Positions 54,001 to 61,806 are shown, numbered from the stretch's first letter. The stretch: DNA of 64,000 bases from Sphaeroforma sirkka (GCA_001586965.3 LUCW03000005.1:379501-443500); one strand, 5' to 3'. Translations and numbers: made by a program. Notes: generated by a model not told the origin, from the sequence alone.

Positions 54001-54215
54001 TCAACACGTCCATGCGCACCGCCCACTCGGGCTACCTGTTCCGCAAGACGAGCAAGTTCATGGAGGACCTGGCGGTCAAGAACGACGGCACAGTCCGCAA
54101 CATTGACAACACCATAGTCAGCAACTCGTACGGGCCGTACAATCTTGATGGCAAGTACATTGTCAACAAGACGTTCTGCGACAATGGCCGGGTGATTGAG
54201 CGCTTCACGCGCTAG
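51042..54215 (+). CDS. RPB1: RNA polymerase largest subunit, N-terminal part (A'-like)
   Basis: A 1,057-residue protein. It starts with an unusual extension: residues 18-59 are Lys/Ala repeats of the KATKAKA type like a histone H1 tail, and 64-139 are acidic (Asp/Ser). RPB1 proper begins near 154: clamp zinc site (CLTCNLEYIACPGHYGHI), YKGIKSRICGKSGIIRQSML lid region, the RTVLGPDTTLPVG switch, and the catalytic AGDFDGDEAN with DFDGD at about 641-645. The protein ends after FMEDLAVKNDGTVRNIDNTI, where archaeal A' ends. The bridge-helix region is included; the trigger-loop part is the separate gene at 11234. Key residues are conserved. Confidence 0.93.
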   Translation: MDDFMSPSSPSPPASGGKATKAKATKAKAPRATKAKATKPAAARVRKPAKAKAAPKRSAKIATPPDVSDTEVDSELSDKGSGSGSDNDLDFDGYDGSDSDTGTRKGKTAAVDDDSGSESDVGVGNDDDLSDNEDSDLPNRIIRSFQKKAEAYVTHIEGDGARELDYVQFGVASAEEILKLSVCEITNSKLGGPNSVYDERMGVIGTSDRKCLTCNLEYIACPGHYGHINLNYPIIHPMNVKYLLKFIKCFCSYCFNILIRREHLDIITKNMALATFLTLMHKQSICHYCERETLKYTYSISDSNIVATRGKKGTDTYSRLLLPVHVIENIVHNIHDGDMKYFGINSEYSHPRNLIFRVLPVTPSCSRPFALVDGVVSDDDLTLQYLEIVKSNEKILSDPENVDRHIRSLKFKIKTMFDNSAGKSRHCNNRPYKGIKSRICGKSGIIRQSMLGKRVNFSARTVLGPDTTLPVGFIAIPPEFADNLTTPEVVNNINFATMQRMVLAGEARFLVKTALKRRVNLDFAKIAMPLARQDVVSDPRGNIVVVQDPCAGQCACVYHTGDFPEPSNRVYRKGTEVDLNLGGIRLEVGDTVERKLRDGDYVLLNRQPTLHPGSLMSVRVLVKPGKTIRIPLPLTPSLAGDFDGDEANIFVPILPTARAEASTLMNVENIFLSSQNASTNIKLIQDSLIGMYKLTKNNPVLGRDFFFQLVQASRRDEGARFSYAKYENILVTIAHITKVQGGVFNYTGRELVSTLLPPDFHYSRAASDELDALAIVNGVLLEGTLSKNELKGGNTSVLYLLCKEYSVVKGMQFTNSVCWMADMYLMRVGFTVNMADCTIPATAVREIEATVYKGFVEASSVKGISEKVKEARVCAILDKTRDLGLNMAKGILERDEKNHFVEAVLSGGKGSLFNLTQIVALLGQQILGSGRIQPALSENKRVLIHYPFEPSMEDSFESRGFVRNSFGKGLNPKEFLLHTAATRETLVNTSMRTAHSGYLFRKTSKFMEDLAVKNDGTVRNIDNTIVSNSYGPYNLDGKYIVNKTFCDNGRVIERFTR

Positions 54216-54359
54216 AACAAGTAAAATTCAAAAAAAAATTAAAAATAAAAAAGTAAAGCGGACATGTGTGCAAATGGCCGATCCAGGTCCGATTTTTCTG
54301 TTAGCCTTATAGTAAAAAAACACTCAACTCAACCCAAAACTAACCCAAAACTAAACAAC

Positions 54360-55025
54360 ATGGAATGGTCCGTAGCCTCCACCAACGTCCGTCTGGGGCG
54401 ATTCGCCGGTCTAGAGAACCAGGCGAGCGACGGTGTCAGCATCGGCGACTCGGCCGGTAAGGTCAACCAGGGTGCTGGTGCGGTCGCTCTCGGTGTGAAC
54501 GCCGGTGCGGCCGATCAGGGCGAGAACTCCGTCGCCATCGGCTCCCAGGCCGGCGCGGCCGACCAGGCCCCCAACAGTATCGTCGTCAACGCCAGCGGAG
54601 CTCCGCTGAACGCTGCCACCGCCGGTCTGTTTGTGGACCCCATCCGCCAGGAAGACCGAACCGATTACGTGCTTTACTACGATGCAGCGCTAAAGGAGGT
54701 TGTGTATGGTGGCAAGATCTTTGAGGCCGGTGCCGAGACAGACACCAAGATTGATGATCTCATTGCGCTTATTGACAGCCAGGACGCCCTGATCAAGGGT
54801 CTGGAGACAAAGGTGGATGATCTTACTGCCGTAGTCGACGCCAAGGACGTCATCATCTCCGATCTGGAGACTCGTGTAGACGATCTCAGAACCGACCTTG
54901 ACGCAAAGGATGCGGTTATTGCGGATCTGGAGACGCGTATGGACGCCAAGGATGTTATCATCACCGATCTCGAGGCGCGCGTTGCCTCACTCGAGGCCCG
55001 TCTGTCATACATCTTTGCCATCTAA
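54360..55025 (+). CDS. Fibre-type protein: YadA-like head plus coiled-coil stalk
   Basis: A 221-residue protein from the ATG at 54360. Residues ~15-70 hold GxxNQxxxxVSIG head repeats (AGLENQASDGVSIG, AGKVNQGAGAVALG, AGAADQGENSVAIG). After a short beta domain, residues ~125-215 are a coiled coil of 14-residue repeats (DVIISDLETRVDDL, DAVIADLETRMDAK, DVIITDLEARVASL). Head plus stalk without the S74 domain is the plan of a trimeric fibre. Third member of the family after 20614 and 40586. A G/A-rich gap with AAAAAAGTAAAGCGG lies ~100 bp upstream. Confidence 0.75.
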   Translation: MEWSVASTNVRLGRFAGLENQASDGVSIGDSAGKVNQGAGAVALGVNAGAADQGENSVAIGSQAGAADQAPNSIVVNASGAPLNAATAGLFVDPIRQEDRTDYVLYYDAALKEVVYGGKIFEAGAETDTKIDDLIALIDSQDALIKGLETKVDDLTAVVDAKDVIISDLETRVDDLRTDLDAKDAVIADLETRMDAKDVIITDLEARVASLEARLSYIFAI

Positions 55026-55063
55026 CTTTCAAAATCACCCTCTAGTAGTACCAGTAGTATACC

Positions 55064-55108
55064 TAATAACATATGTGTATATGTTATTATCGAAATTCGC
55101 TGGCGAAT
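55064..55108. terminator. Two adjacent hairpins between tandem genes
   Basis: TAATAACATAT, loop GTGT, ATATGTTATTA (55064-55089) is a perfect 11-bp stem. It is followed by ATTCGC-TG-GCGAAT (55095-55108). Both lie after the 54360-55025 gene and before the Nudix gene. They resemble the gene-end hairpins used by some giant viruses. Confidence 0.55.
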
Positions 55109-55183
55109 GAAAACACTCGTTTATGTGCATCTTCATTTCAAGAAAGGACTTTTTCTCCATGACACAAAAGCAAGGGAAAAAAA

Positions 55184-55828
55184 ATGGAGAGACACATCAA
55201 ATCGTCGTGTGCACTAAGGTGCTGCCTGCTCAAGGTCATGAGCAAGCCCGACTACAGGGCCATGTACAACTCGTCGCTCGACACGTGCGCCAACGACGAC
55301 GATGTCAAGTCCAAGAAGGCGGGCATCGTGGCCATCTGCAACGACCGCATACTGATTGTGCAGTCCTGCTCCAGCTACTGGGGCGCGCCCAAGGGATCTG
55401 GAAAGGTTGGCGAGACGGCCAAGCAGACTGCCATCCGCGAGTTCGAGGAGGAGACGGGGCTGCACCTGACGGAGGACGAGCTCCGTACACGCGTTCGGAT
55501 CGACCAGACAGTCTACTTCCTGGTCCGGTTCGACACGGAGGTCCCGGTGGACGTCCAGTACGTGCCCCTGGGCGAGTGGAACGACGCGACCGGGATCGGG
55601 TGGATTGCCCTCGGCTGTGTGCTGTCGAGCAACCTTAAGGTCAACAATGCGCTTCGGCGCATCATGTCCCATCGGGTGTTCCGGGCGTTTACGGACAGCG
55701 CAAAGGTGTCCAAGTACGACTCCTGCGTGGTCCGCTCGCACTCGATGCCCGAGTTGCACGACACGGCCTCGGGGATCGCCTCCGACTGGCGATCGGGTGG
55801 CGGCAACACTCGGTTTACAAAAATCTAA
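55184..55828 (+). CDS. Nudix hydrolase (possible mRNA-decapping type)
   Basis: A 214-residue protein. The full Nudix box GX5EX7REUXEEXGU is at residues 71-93 (GSGKVGETAKQTAIREFEEE, then TGL), with the metal-binding glutamates intact. The preceding WGAPKG strand and the cysteine-rich N-terminus are usual for the larger viral members. Giant viruses of several families use D10/g5R-like Nudix proteins to remove mRNA caps; the present sequence could be that or a nucleotide-pool enzyme. The C-terminal 40 residues are Ser-rich. Confidence 0.82.
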   Translation: MERHIKSSCALRCCLLKVMSKPDYRAMYNSSLDTCANDDDVKSKKAGIVAICNDRILIVQSCSSYWGAPKGSGKVGETAKQTAIREFEEETGLHLTEDELRTRVRIDQTVYFLVRFDTEVPVDVQYVPLGEWNDATGIGWIALGCVLSSNLKVNNALRRIMSHRVFRAFTDSAKVSKYDSCVVRSHSMPELHDTASGIASDWRSGGGNTRFTKI

Positions 55829-55891
55829 CGCAATAAATTTTTAAAAAAAAAGAATGTTTTTAAGTGAACAAAAAGGAGTTCATTAAAGAGC

Positions 55892-57181
55892 ATGCGTTTC
55901 CCCGAGGGTCGGTTTGAAATATGGAATCTCTCCAAGAAAAAGCCCATTGTGCTTTCCGAGTATTTTGAGACCCGGGTCGAGTACTCCCTCAAGCTGCAGG
56001 AGTTCCCCAAGGAGGACCGGCTGCGCATGTACCTGCACAACAACCGCTACCTGTACAGCTGCACCACCGAGCCTCTGCTTATGGGGTGTTTCTGGAACAG
56101 CGTCAGGCTAAACAAGATTAAATCAAGGAATACCAAGCGGTGGACCATCAACAACAACTACATTCTGCTCGACGGCACGACGACCGTCTTGTCGATCGAC
56201 GACGACAACCGCCTCATCACCGAGGAGTACGAGGCCGGCAACCAGAACCAGATGTGGTACACGGTGCTCGAGGGCGCCAGCGAGGAGGTCTGCTACTGCC
56301 AGTGCACCTGCTCCCACTGCTCGGTCAACCCCAACCAGCGGCCCGTGTCCTCCATCACCGAGAAGGCCATGCTCAGCGTCGACAACGACCCGTTCATACG
56401 GAACATCGAGACACCCGAGTCGAGCATTGACGATACTGACATCTTTATAGACGATCACACGCCGTTTGTGGACAGCCAGATATCCACCTGGGCCATTGTT
56501 GGGTCGCCCATGCAGCTCGAGGAGATGGTTGTCGATGCCGAGGACGGCGCCGTGATCATCATCAAGAACGGGTCCTACAGGGACTTCAAGTGTGTGCTTC
56601 GCTCCCGAGACCCGTCGAGGCGGATCACGGTCCGCGCCGAGACCAGGGGCAAGGTGGTCCTGTACGGCTCCACGGTGATCCTTGGCGTGACACCCATCCA
56701 CCTGGAGGGCGTGCGGTTTTCGTCTATTCGAAATTGCACCAATGGCGACAAGCACGACAAGCTGATGAAGACCATTGGACGGTCGACGGTGACCCTGCTG
56801 GGGGCGAACTCGTTTGTCACGGGGTGCGAGTTTTCCAACATTGGGATCAAGTTCCCGCTCATCAATGCCTATGGCAAGACCTGTTCGATCAAGGACTGTG
56901 TGTTCCGGGACCTGCGGTTTGAAGGCGACAACGTGGCGGCCATCGTGCTGGCAAGCGCAGATGGGAACTCACTGGTTGACTCGTGTGTATTCGGCAACGT
57001 ATCGCACCTGATGGACACTGAGGATGTGGCGCTGGTGAGGTACGGCGACACGGCCAAGACCATGGAGCCCGACAGCATCAACGCGATGCGGTCGTGTCGG
57101 TTCGAGGACTGCTTTATAGACACTGTGGTGGACGACGGACAGATTAACAATTTCATCATCTCAAAGACAAAGCTCCCCTAG
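55892..57181 (+). CDS. PL6-like (chondroitinase-B fold) parallel beta-helix protein
   Basis: A 429-residue protein. Residues 1-180 are a variable N-domain with a CYCQCTCSHC cluster. From ~205 the sequence follows polysaccharide-lyase family 6: DAEDGAVIIIKNGSYRDFKC, then RITVRAETRGKVVLYGST, then PIHLEGVRFSSIRN and repeated coil turns (SFVTGCEFSNIG, CSIKDCVFRDLRF). PL6 enzymes cleave alginate or chondroitin. Catalytic Lys/Arg positions cannot be verified by eye, so it may be a lyase or a glycan-binding virion part. Confidence 0.65.
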   Translation: MRFPEGRFEIWNLSKKKPIVLSEYFETRVEYSLKLQEFPKEDRLRMYLHNNRYLYSCTTEPLLMGCFWNSVRLNKIKSRNTKRWTINNNYILLDGTTTVLSIDDDNRLITEEYEAGNQNQMWYTVLEGASEEVCYCQCTCSHCSVNPNQRPVSSITEKAMLSVDNDPFIRNIETPESSIDDTDIFIDDHTPFVDSQISTWAIVGSPMQLEEMVVDAEDGAVIIIKNGSYRDFKCVLRSRDPSRRITVRAETRGKVVLYGSTVILGVTPIHLEGVRFSSIRNCTNGDKHDKLMKTIGRSTVTLLGANSFVTGCEFSNIGIKFPLINAYGKTCSIKDCVFRDLRFEGDNVAAIVLASADGNSLVDSCVFGNVSHLMDTEDVALVRYGDTAKTMEPDSINAMRSCRFEDCFIDTVVDDGQINNFIISKTKLP

Positions 57182-57184
57182 TGC

Positions 57185-58216
57185 CTAGGTGCCATAGGGA
57201 CAGGGAGTCGTTAGCGGGAACAGGGTGGGGAGACGAGTGGGGATAGCTGTCGGGAAGGGCCTTGGTGTCGGGGCGGCGGTCGTCGGTGCAGCGGTCGTGG
57301 GTGCAGCGGTCGTGGGTGCAGCGGTCGTCGGTGCAGCGGTGGGCGCTGTAGTTGGAGCATAGGTGGGCGCTGACGTTGGAGCTAAGGTGGCTGCCAAGGT
57401 CGGAGCGTACGTCGGAGCGTACGTCGGAGCGTACGTCGGAGCGTACGTCGGAGCGTAGGTAGGCGCATAGGTAGGTAGTTCCAATGGAGCAAAAGTGGGA
57501 AATAGGGTGGGCCAGTAGCTAGGGCCGATTGTTGCCATCGGGGCATTGGTCACATTCTCGATAACCTCAAAGTCTTCTGCTGGGGCCTCAAAGTCCACCA
57601 GGCCCGTCTCGTCAAGCACCTCGGCGGCGGCGACGTCGGTGCCGCGATCATCACTCGCCCCCGTGGCAAGGGGCGGCACCGTGCAGTCAACGCAAGGTGT
57701 AGCCATTGGGTCCTCGCCAATGGCCTCGCTCTCCTCTACTGCATAGGCCTCTGTATACAGCGACGCCCCCGCGATCAACAGCAGTGGTCCGGTCACAAGC
57801 AGAGAGCCGGGGGCCAGGACCAGCGACATCCCCACCGTCCCCGCCGTCACTAGGAAGAGCCCAATATTAACATACATGGACGTATACCGCGAGTACGTGC
57901 ACCTCGAGTACTGGTGCAGTTTCTGGAGCGCCAGGGCCACCACGAAAAGGATCGGAAACACATAGGCGAGGTCCAATGCTGTGAAATATACACCGTCGGC
58001 CTTCTCGATCCGCTGTTTGCTTCGCTGGACCATCAAGAACTTGGCCGAGAATACAAAGCCGGCAACAAGCAATGTAGTGTACAGTAGAGACGCTGCGCGG
58101 TTCTCGAGAGTGGGCACAGTGTTTAGCGCTCCGGACATTAAGCCCTTGTTGCACATACTGCCATTGAACAGGAGGAGGACCAGGTACAAGAGTCCCACGA
58201 GGGCCAAGAGTAGCAT
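57185..58216 (-). CDS. Multi-span membrane protein with PTYAPT mucin-like repeats
   Basis: A 343-residue protein. Residues 1-155 contain about five hydrophobic segments (LLLALVGLLYLVLLLF first). The rest is extracellular-type: an acidic linker, then PTYAPT repeats (about seven, around residues 245-275), then TTAAPTTAAPT repeats, all rich in Pro/Thr. Such stretches are usually heavily O-glycosylated. PT-rich repeats are common in algal and stramenopile wall proteins. The repeated codons give near-identical 12-bp units at 57400-57470. Convergent with the PL6-like gene, 3 bp apart. Confidence 0.7.
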   Translation of the reverse strand: MLLLALVGLLYLVLLLFNGSMCNKGLMSGALNTVPTLENRAASLLYTTLLVAGFVFSAKFLMVQRSKQRIEKADGVYFTALDLAYVFPILFVVALALQKLHQYSRCTYSRYTSMYVNIGLFLVTAGTVGMSLVLAPGSLLVTGPLLLIAGASLYTEAYAVEESEAIGEDPMATPCVDCTVPPLATGASDDRGTDVAAAEVLDETGLVDFEAPAEDFEVIENVTNAPMATIGPSYWPTLFPTFAPLELPTYAPTYAPTYAPTYAPTYAPTYAPTLAATLAPTSAPTYAPTTAPTAAPTTAAPTTAAPTTAAPTTAAPTPRPFPTAIPTRLPTLFPLTTPCPYGT

Positions 58217-58282
58217 TTTTTTCGTTTAAATATCGATACTTTAGTTTCAAAAATATTTTATTCATAAAATTATGTACGTACA

Positions 58283-58540
58283 TCACATCAAGATGCACAT
58301 GCCGGCAGTGGCGACGGTGGCGGCTCCACAGGCTACCATGCAGACGCCCTGGGTTGCATTGCAGGCCAGGATCACAGCTGGCGTGGAGGCCCCGGCGGTG
58401 ACGGTACCGAAGACAGCTCCGGCAGCGGCGTAACAAGCCACTACTTCAACATTGCATCCCGTGAAGCAGGCCGCCGGGCCAATGATAGCAGCGCAGGGGG
58501 CGGTCAGGGTGAGGATCGATAGGGCACTGACGACTTTCAT
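58283..58540 (-). CDS. Small secreted cysteine-rich protein
   Basis: An 85-residue protein from the ATG at 58540 with an N-terminal signal peptide (MKVVSALSILTLTAPCAA). The mature part is hydrophobic and Ala/Gly-rich with evenly spaced cysteines (CFTGCNVEVVACYAAAGAVF, then ILACNATQGVCMVACGAA). This spacing resembles a short eukaryotic secreted family seen in green algae (zygote-specific-like), oomycetes and animals; the link is from memory of the pattern, not a search. The frame extends upstream but only as leader sequence. Confidence 0.6.
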   Translation of the reverse strand: MKVVSALSILTLTAPCAAIIGPAACFTGCNVEVVACYAAAGAVFGTVTAGASTPAVILACNATQGVCMVACGAATVATAGMCILM

Positions 58541-58661
58541 ATTTAAATTGATCTTTTGAGTTTGATGTTGTGAATGATCAATTTGTAGATGTGAGTCGTC
58601 CTTATATTTGCAAAATATTCCAATATTCGACAAGTCGGGGCTGAATGATTAAGGTCTCTCA

Positions 58662-58739
58662 AACACACACACACACACACACACATACATACACACATAC
58701 ATACACACATACACACACACATACACACACACACATACA
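58662..58739. repeat. (CA)n microsatellite
   Basis: About 78 bp of CA repeats with ACAT interruptions, ending in TATATATATA. It is the only structured element in the 256-bp gap between the small secreted protein gene and the transposase gene. It also forms an AC-rich leader for the latter. Confidence 0.9.
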
Positions 58740-58796
58740 TATATATATACTACCAGATCGTCTCAACACTTCACTTCTATTCTGATTTGAACAAGA

Positions 58797-60689
58797 ATGC
58801 GTTCCAACTGGTCCATAATACGTGATATCCTGGTCCACGACTTTGATCCCAGTGACCACGGGTTCAACAAGTCCGGCCGCAGTGGCTTCAAGTGCCGCGA
58901 TGCCTTTGTGGCCCAGTGCAAGGCCCGGCTTCGTGTCACCCAGAACCCGGTAATGTGGTACTTCTCGCCAGCCCCGAGCGGCCCACCAGCCGACTTCTAC
59001 AGCCATGGCCACCCGGACCTGTACTTTGCCTCGCTCTCCCCCTTGACGTCCGTCTCGCCGCCCCAGCGAGCCACCCGACGGCTCCGGCTAACGCTCGTGG
59101 ACAGGGCCGAAATGTCAGTCCTCCTGGCCACAAACACCCCGTTTCATGCGCTTCGTAAGATCAAGTCTGTTAACCCCGACTCCGGGATCACCCTGCGCCA
59201 CCTGCAGAATTACAAGAGCAACCATGCCAAGGCCGTCTACCAGTCCGGCAAGTCCGAGATCACGGCGTTGGCCGCGTTCCTCGACTCCAGCTACGGCAAC
59301 CGCATCCTCTACGTGTACTCTGAGACTGTCGATGGCAAGATTACCTTCTCCATCTCGGCACCGGCGCTCATCGCCCACCGCCTCGAGGGCTCGCCTCACG
59401 TGAACGCCGTCGACTCGACCTTCAACGTCCGCTGTGGTCGATACAATACGATTGTCAACGGGGGCCTTGACATGCAGGGTACCTTCCTCCCCACCAGCTT
59501 CACGCTGGCCCCCTCCAAGGCCTCTGTGGCCTACGTCACGGCCTTTGAGCAGCAGGACTTCCTGGTGCAGCAGCACACGGGGTGCGAGACCGCCCATGTG
59601 CTCAGGGACGGGGTCCTCGCCTCGCTCAATGACAACGATGATGCCATATTTGCCGCCAGCTCCCAGTACTTTACGTCGCCGTCCTTCAAAGCCAACAACT
59701 GTCGTGTCCACCTCGTCCGCGGGATCAAGCACCACAAGCTGGCCTGTGCCAAGGTGCTAACCCGTACACAGGCCGAGGTCGTTGGTAATTACGTGGACAT
59801 CCTGTCCCAGGTCAAGGACGTGGCAGTGTTTGAGCGGGGCCTGCAGATGCTCATGGATCTCGTGTGCGGCGACTGGGGCGCCGAGGGCTTCAAGAAACCA
59901 TTCTACGACGAGTACATGTCACCCACCAAGTGCACCTGGGCCCGATGCTACCAGACCCCCGTGGACGGCGTGCACGTCGACCACAACAACGCTCTGGAGG
60001 GTACGAACTCGAACCTGTACGGCGACGGTGGCAGACGGGCCCCGTACTACACGCTCTTCCAGTGGGGCCAGGGCATGGCGGAAACCGTCCTCGCCATGGC
60101 CAGCAAGCCCTACGCAGCCCCAGGGACCCCGTACCACATTGTGCCGGGGGTCACGCCGCACTCTGTGGTCGCACGTGTCAATGGCTGGAAACGTGAGGCG
60201 GCTGCCATGTATAGGCACCTGAGCGTTCGGGCCTGGTACCTGGAGGCCGATCACGCGGCCAAGGACCTCGCCGAGCTCGCCGAGTCGCTGAAATGCCTGG
60301 AGGCCGACCGCAGAGTGCTTCTCGAGTCCCTGGCTGTGGACTTTGATGAAACGGGCATGGTGGGCCTCAACGAGATCATCCGGGAGATAGAGGGGACGAA
60401 TCGGAGGATCAAGCACTTGGAAACTCGGCAGGCCGTCACCGACATCCTCCCCAGCACCGCCAAGGGGACCAAGATCCCTCTCCGGTGTGCCGCCTGCTTC
60501 GACGTGGTCCGCTTCAAGGCTCCTAGTAGAGCGCGTCGCCACCGGGGAAACGACCTCGACGTGTTTCTGAAGCAACATGTGCTGGGTGTGATTGAGGTCA
60601 CCCACGTCAATGGTGAGCGGGCTTGCACCTGCCCTGTTGCACACAAGTACGGGGGCTGCCCTCACATTCTCGCCTTGGTCGGCGAGTAG
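58797..60689 (+). CDS. MULE-type transposase (Mutator-like) with SWIM zinc finger
   Basis: A 630-residue protein. Residues ~195-260 fit the MULE catalytic core: HVNAVDSTFNVRCGRYNTIV (first Asp in AVDSTF), then TLAPSKASVAYVTAFEQQ; later NNCRVHLVRGIKHHKLA would carry the second acidic/His region. The C-terminus ends with a SWIM finger, CTCPVAHKYGGCPHIL (Cys610, Cys612, Cys621, His623). It is one long uninterrupted frame with the base composition of its neighbours, so it may be old and kept by the virus, or active. No terminal inverted repeats or target duplication were found by eye. Confidence 0.72.
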   Translation: MRSNWSIIRDILVHDFDPSDHGFNKSGRSGFKCRDAFVAQCKARLRVTQNPVMWYFSPAPSGPPADFYSHGHPDLYFASLSPLTSVSPPQRATRRLRLTLVDRAEMSVLLATNTPFHALRKIKSVNPDSGITLRHLQNYKSNHAKAVYQSGKSEITALAAFLDSSYGNRILYVYSETVDGKITFSISAPALIAHRLEGSPHVNAVDSTFNVRCGRYNTIVNGGLDMQGTFLPTSFTLAPSKASVAYVTAFEQQDFLVQQHTGCETAHVLRDGVLASLNDNDDAIFAASSQYFTSPSFKANNCRVHLVRGIKHHKLACAKVLTRTQAEVVGNYVDILSQVKDVAVFERGLQMLMDLVCGDWGAEGFKKPFYDEYMSPTKCTWARCYQTPVDGVHVDHNNALEGTNSNLYGDGGRRAPYYTLFQWGQGMAETVLAMASKPYAAPGTPYHIVPGVTPHSVVARVNGWKREAAAMYRHLSVRAWYLEADHAAKDLAELAESLKCLEADRRVLLESLAVDFDETGMVGLNEIIREIEGTNRRIKHLETRQAVTDILPSTAKGTKIPLRCAACFDVVRFKAPSRARRHRGNDLDVFLKQHVLGVIEVTHVNGERACTCPVAHKYGGCPHILALVGE

Positions 60690-60738
60690 AGTATTTTTTT
60701 TTTGAAATACGTGTTGAAAAAATAAATACTTGAAAAAA

Positions 60739-61806
60739 TTACATTGTGTATGGCACATCAGTCGCGTACTTGGGCCCTCTGATCACTGGTGTCCCAGTCA
60801 GGACGCCCTTGATCTCCCGGGTCTCGCCGCGCTGCAGCCCCTTGAGTGAAGTGGGTAGTTTCTCGCCTTCGATGTACACGTACATATCGTAGAACACAGG
60901 GGCCACGCCGGTGTTGGTCACCGCAATGGTAGTCGAGCTCTTCTTGGCCAGCTTGAGGCCGTAGCCCATGCTTCCAGAGAGTGTCTGCAGATGCGAGCTT
61001 GAGGACTCCATGATCTTGGAGGTCCCGTTTGGCAGCAGGTAGCTCATGTGGCGCCGGTCAATGTACTTTTGGGCCTTCTTCAGCAGGTCACTAGACAGCG
61101 CCGGCGTGTAGTTGGCGAACTCGCCGCCCATGATGCATTTCTTGGCCCGCCCTTCCCAATTGGCGTTCTTGTAGAGTGTGGTAATGTACGCCGGCTCTGC
61201 GTCTCCATTGTTTTGTAGGAATGTATCGTAGAAGAGCCCAAACCGGGTGTTTGTGCGGAACTTGTCCGAGATCGGCCTCGCCATGTCACCAACTCCAACG
61301 CTGACTGACATAAGTAGGTCGCCCGCGTTGGCCTGCAGTGTATCTGCCAGCTTGTCTACATAGTCTGCACTGGGCCAGTTGCCCCCAATCTTGAGATCTA
61401 CACCATGTACGTGGAACTCGGACCAGTATCCAATTCCCCACTGCAGCAGCATCACCCTCGGGGCCTTGGACAGGTGCGCGGCGAGCTTGCCAAAGAGGCT
61501 GAGCATGGTCTTCTGGACGGTGGGCGACCCCCAGTGCACGAGGTCGTTGGTCTGCTTCTTGTAGTCACTCGCGTTGCGCACAAAGGAGGGCAGATAGTTT
61601 TGGTTCTTCCCGTCGTTGATGTAGAGACGTACAATAATCTCCAGTTTCGAGTCCACCTTGGCGATGGCCCTGTCGAGCGTGGTAAAGTCGATGGTGGTGC
61701 CGCTGAAGCAGTCGGAGGTCTTGAGGCGGAGGAACGACAGCTTGCCGCCCTTGGTCAACCCACAGTGCGGGCTGACGACATTGTCCATCACGGGGACGGG
61801 AGCCAT
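60739..61806 (-). CDS. TIM-barrel hydrolase-like protein (DUF4832/DUF4874-like), soluble form
   Basis: A 355-residue protein from the ATG at 61806; it lacks the membrane anchor of its neighbour. Motifs: LQWGIGYWSEFHV (a Glu near residue 125, like the WGEWH of DUF4832/4874 proteins), DMARPISDKFR, LFYDTFLQNNGDAEP, GGEFANYTPAL with a second Glu, then a C-terminal beta domain (VTNTGVAPVFYDMYVYIEG). Two glutamates at barrel ends fit a retaining glycoside hydrolase. The family assignment is tentative. It is tandem with a close paralogue at 61884, 77 bp apart, and the pair probably arose by duplication. Confidence 0.55.
   Translation of the reverse strand: MAPVPVMDNVVSPHCGLTKGGKLSFLRLKTSDCFSGTTIDFTTLDRAIAKVDSKLEIIVRLYINDGKNQNYLPSFVRNASDYKKQTNDLVHWGSPTVQKTMLSLFGKLAAHLSKAPRVMLLQWGIGYWSEFHVHGVDLKIGGNWPSADYVDKLADTLQANAGDLLMSVSVGVGDMARPISDKFRTNTRFGLFYDTFLQNNGDAEPAYITTLYKNANWEGRAKKCIMGGEFANYTPALSSDLLKKAQKYIDRRHMSYLLPNGTSKIMESSSSHLQTLSGSMGYGLKLAKKSSTTIAVTNTGVAPVFYDMYVYIEGEKLPTSLKGLQRGETREIKGVLTGTPVIRGPKYATDVPYTM

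Noticed and set aside
58541-60760. Terminal inverted repeats or target duplications of the MULE element
   Set aside because: Only the CA microsatellite and A/T-rich sequence were seen; no matching ends could be found by eye.
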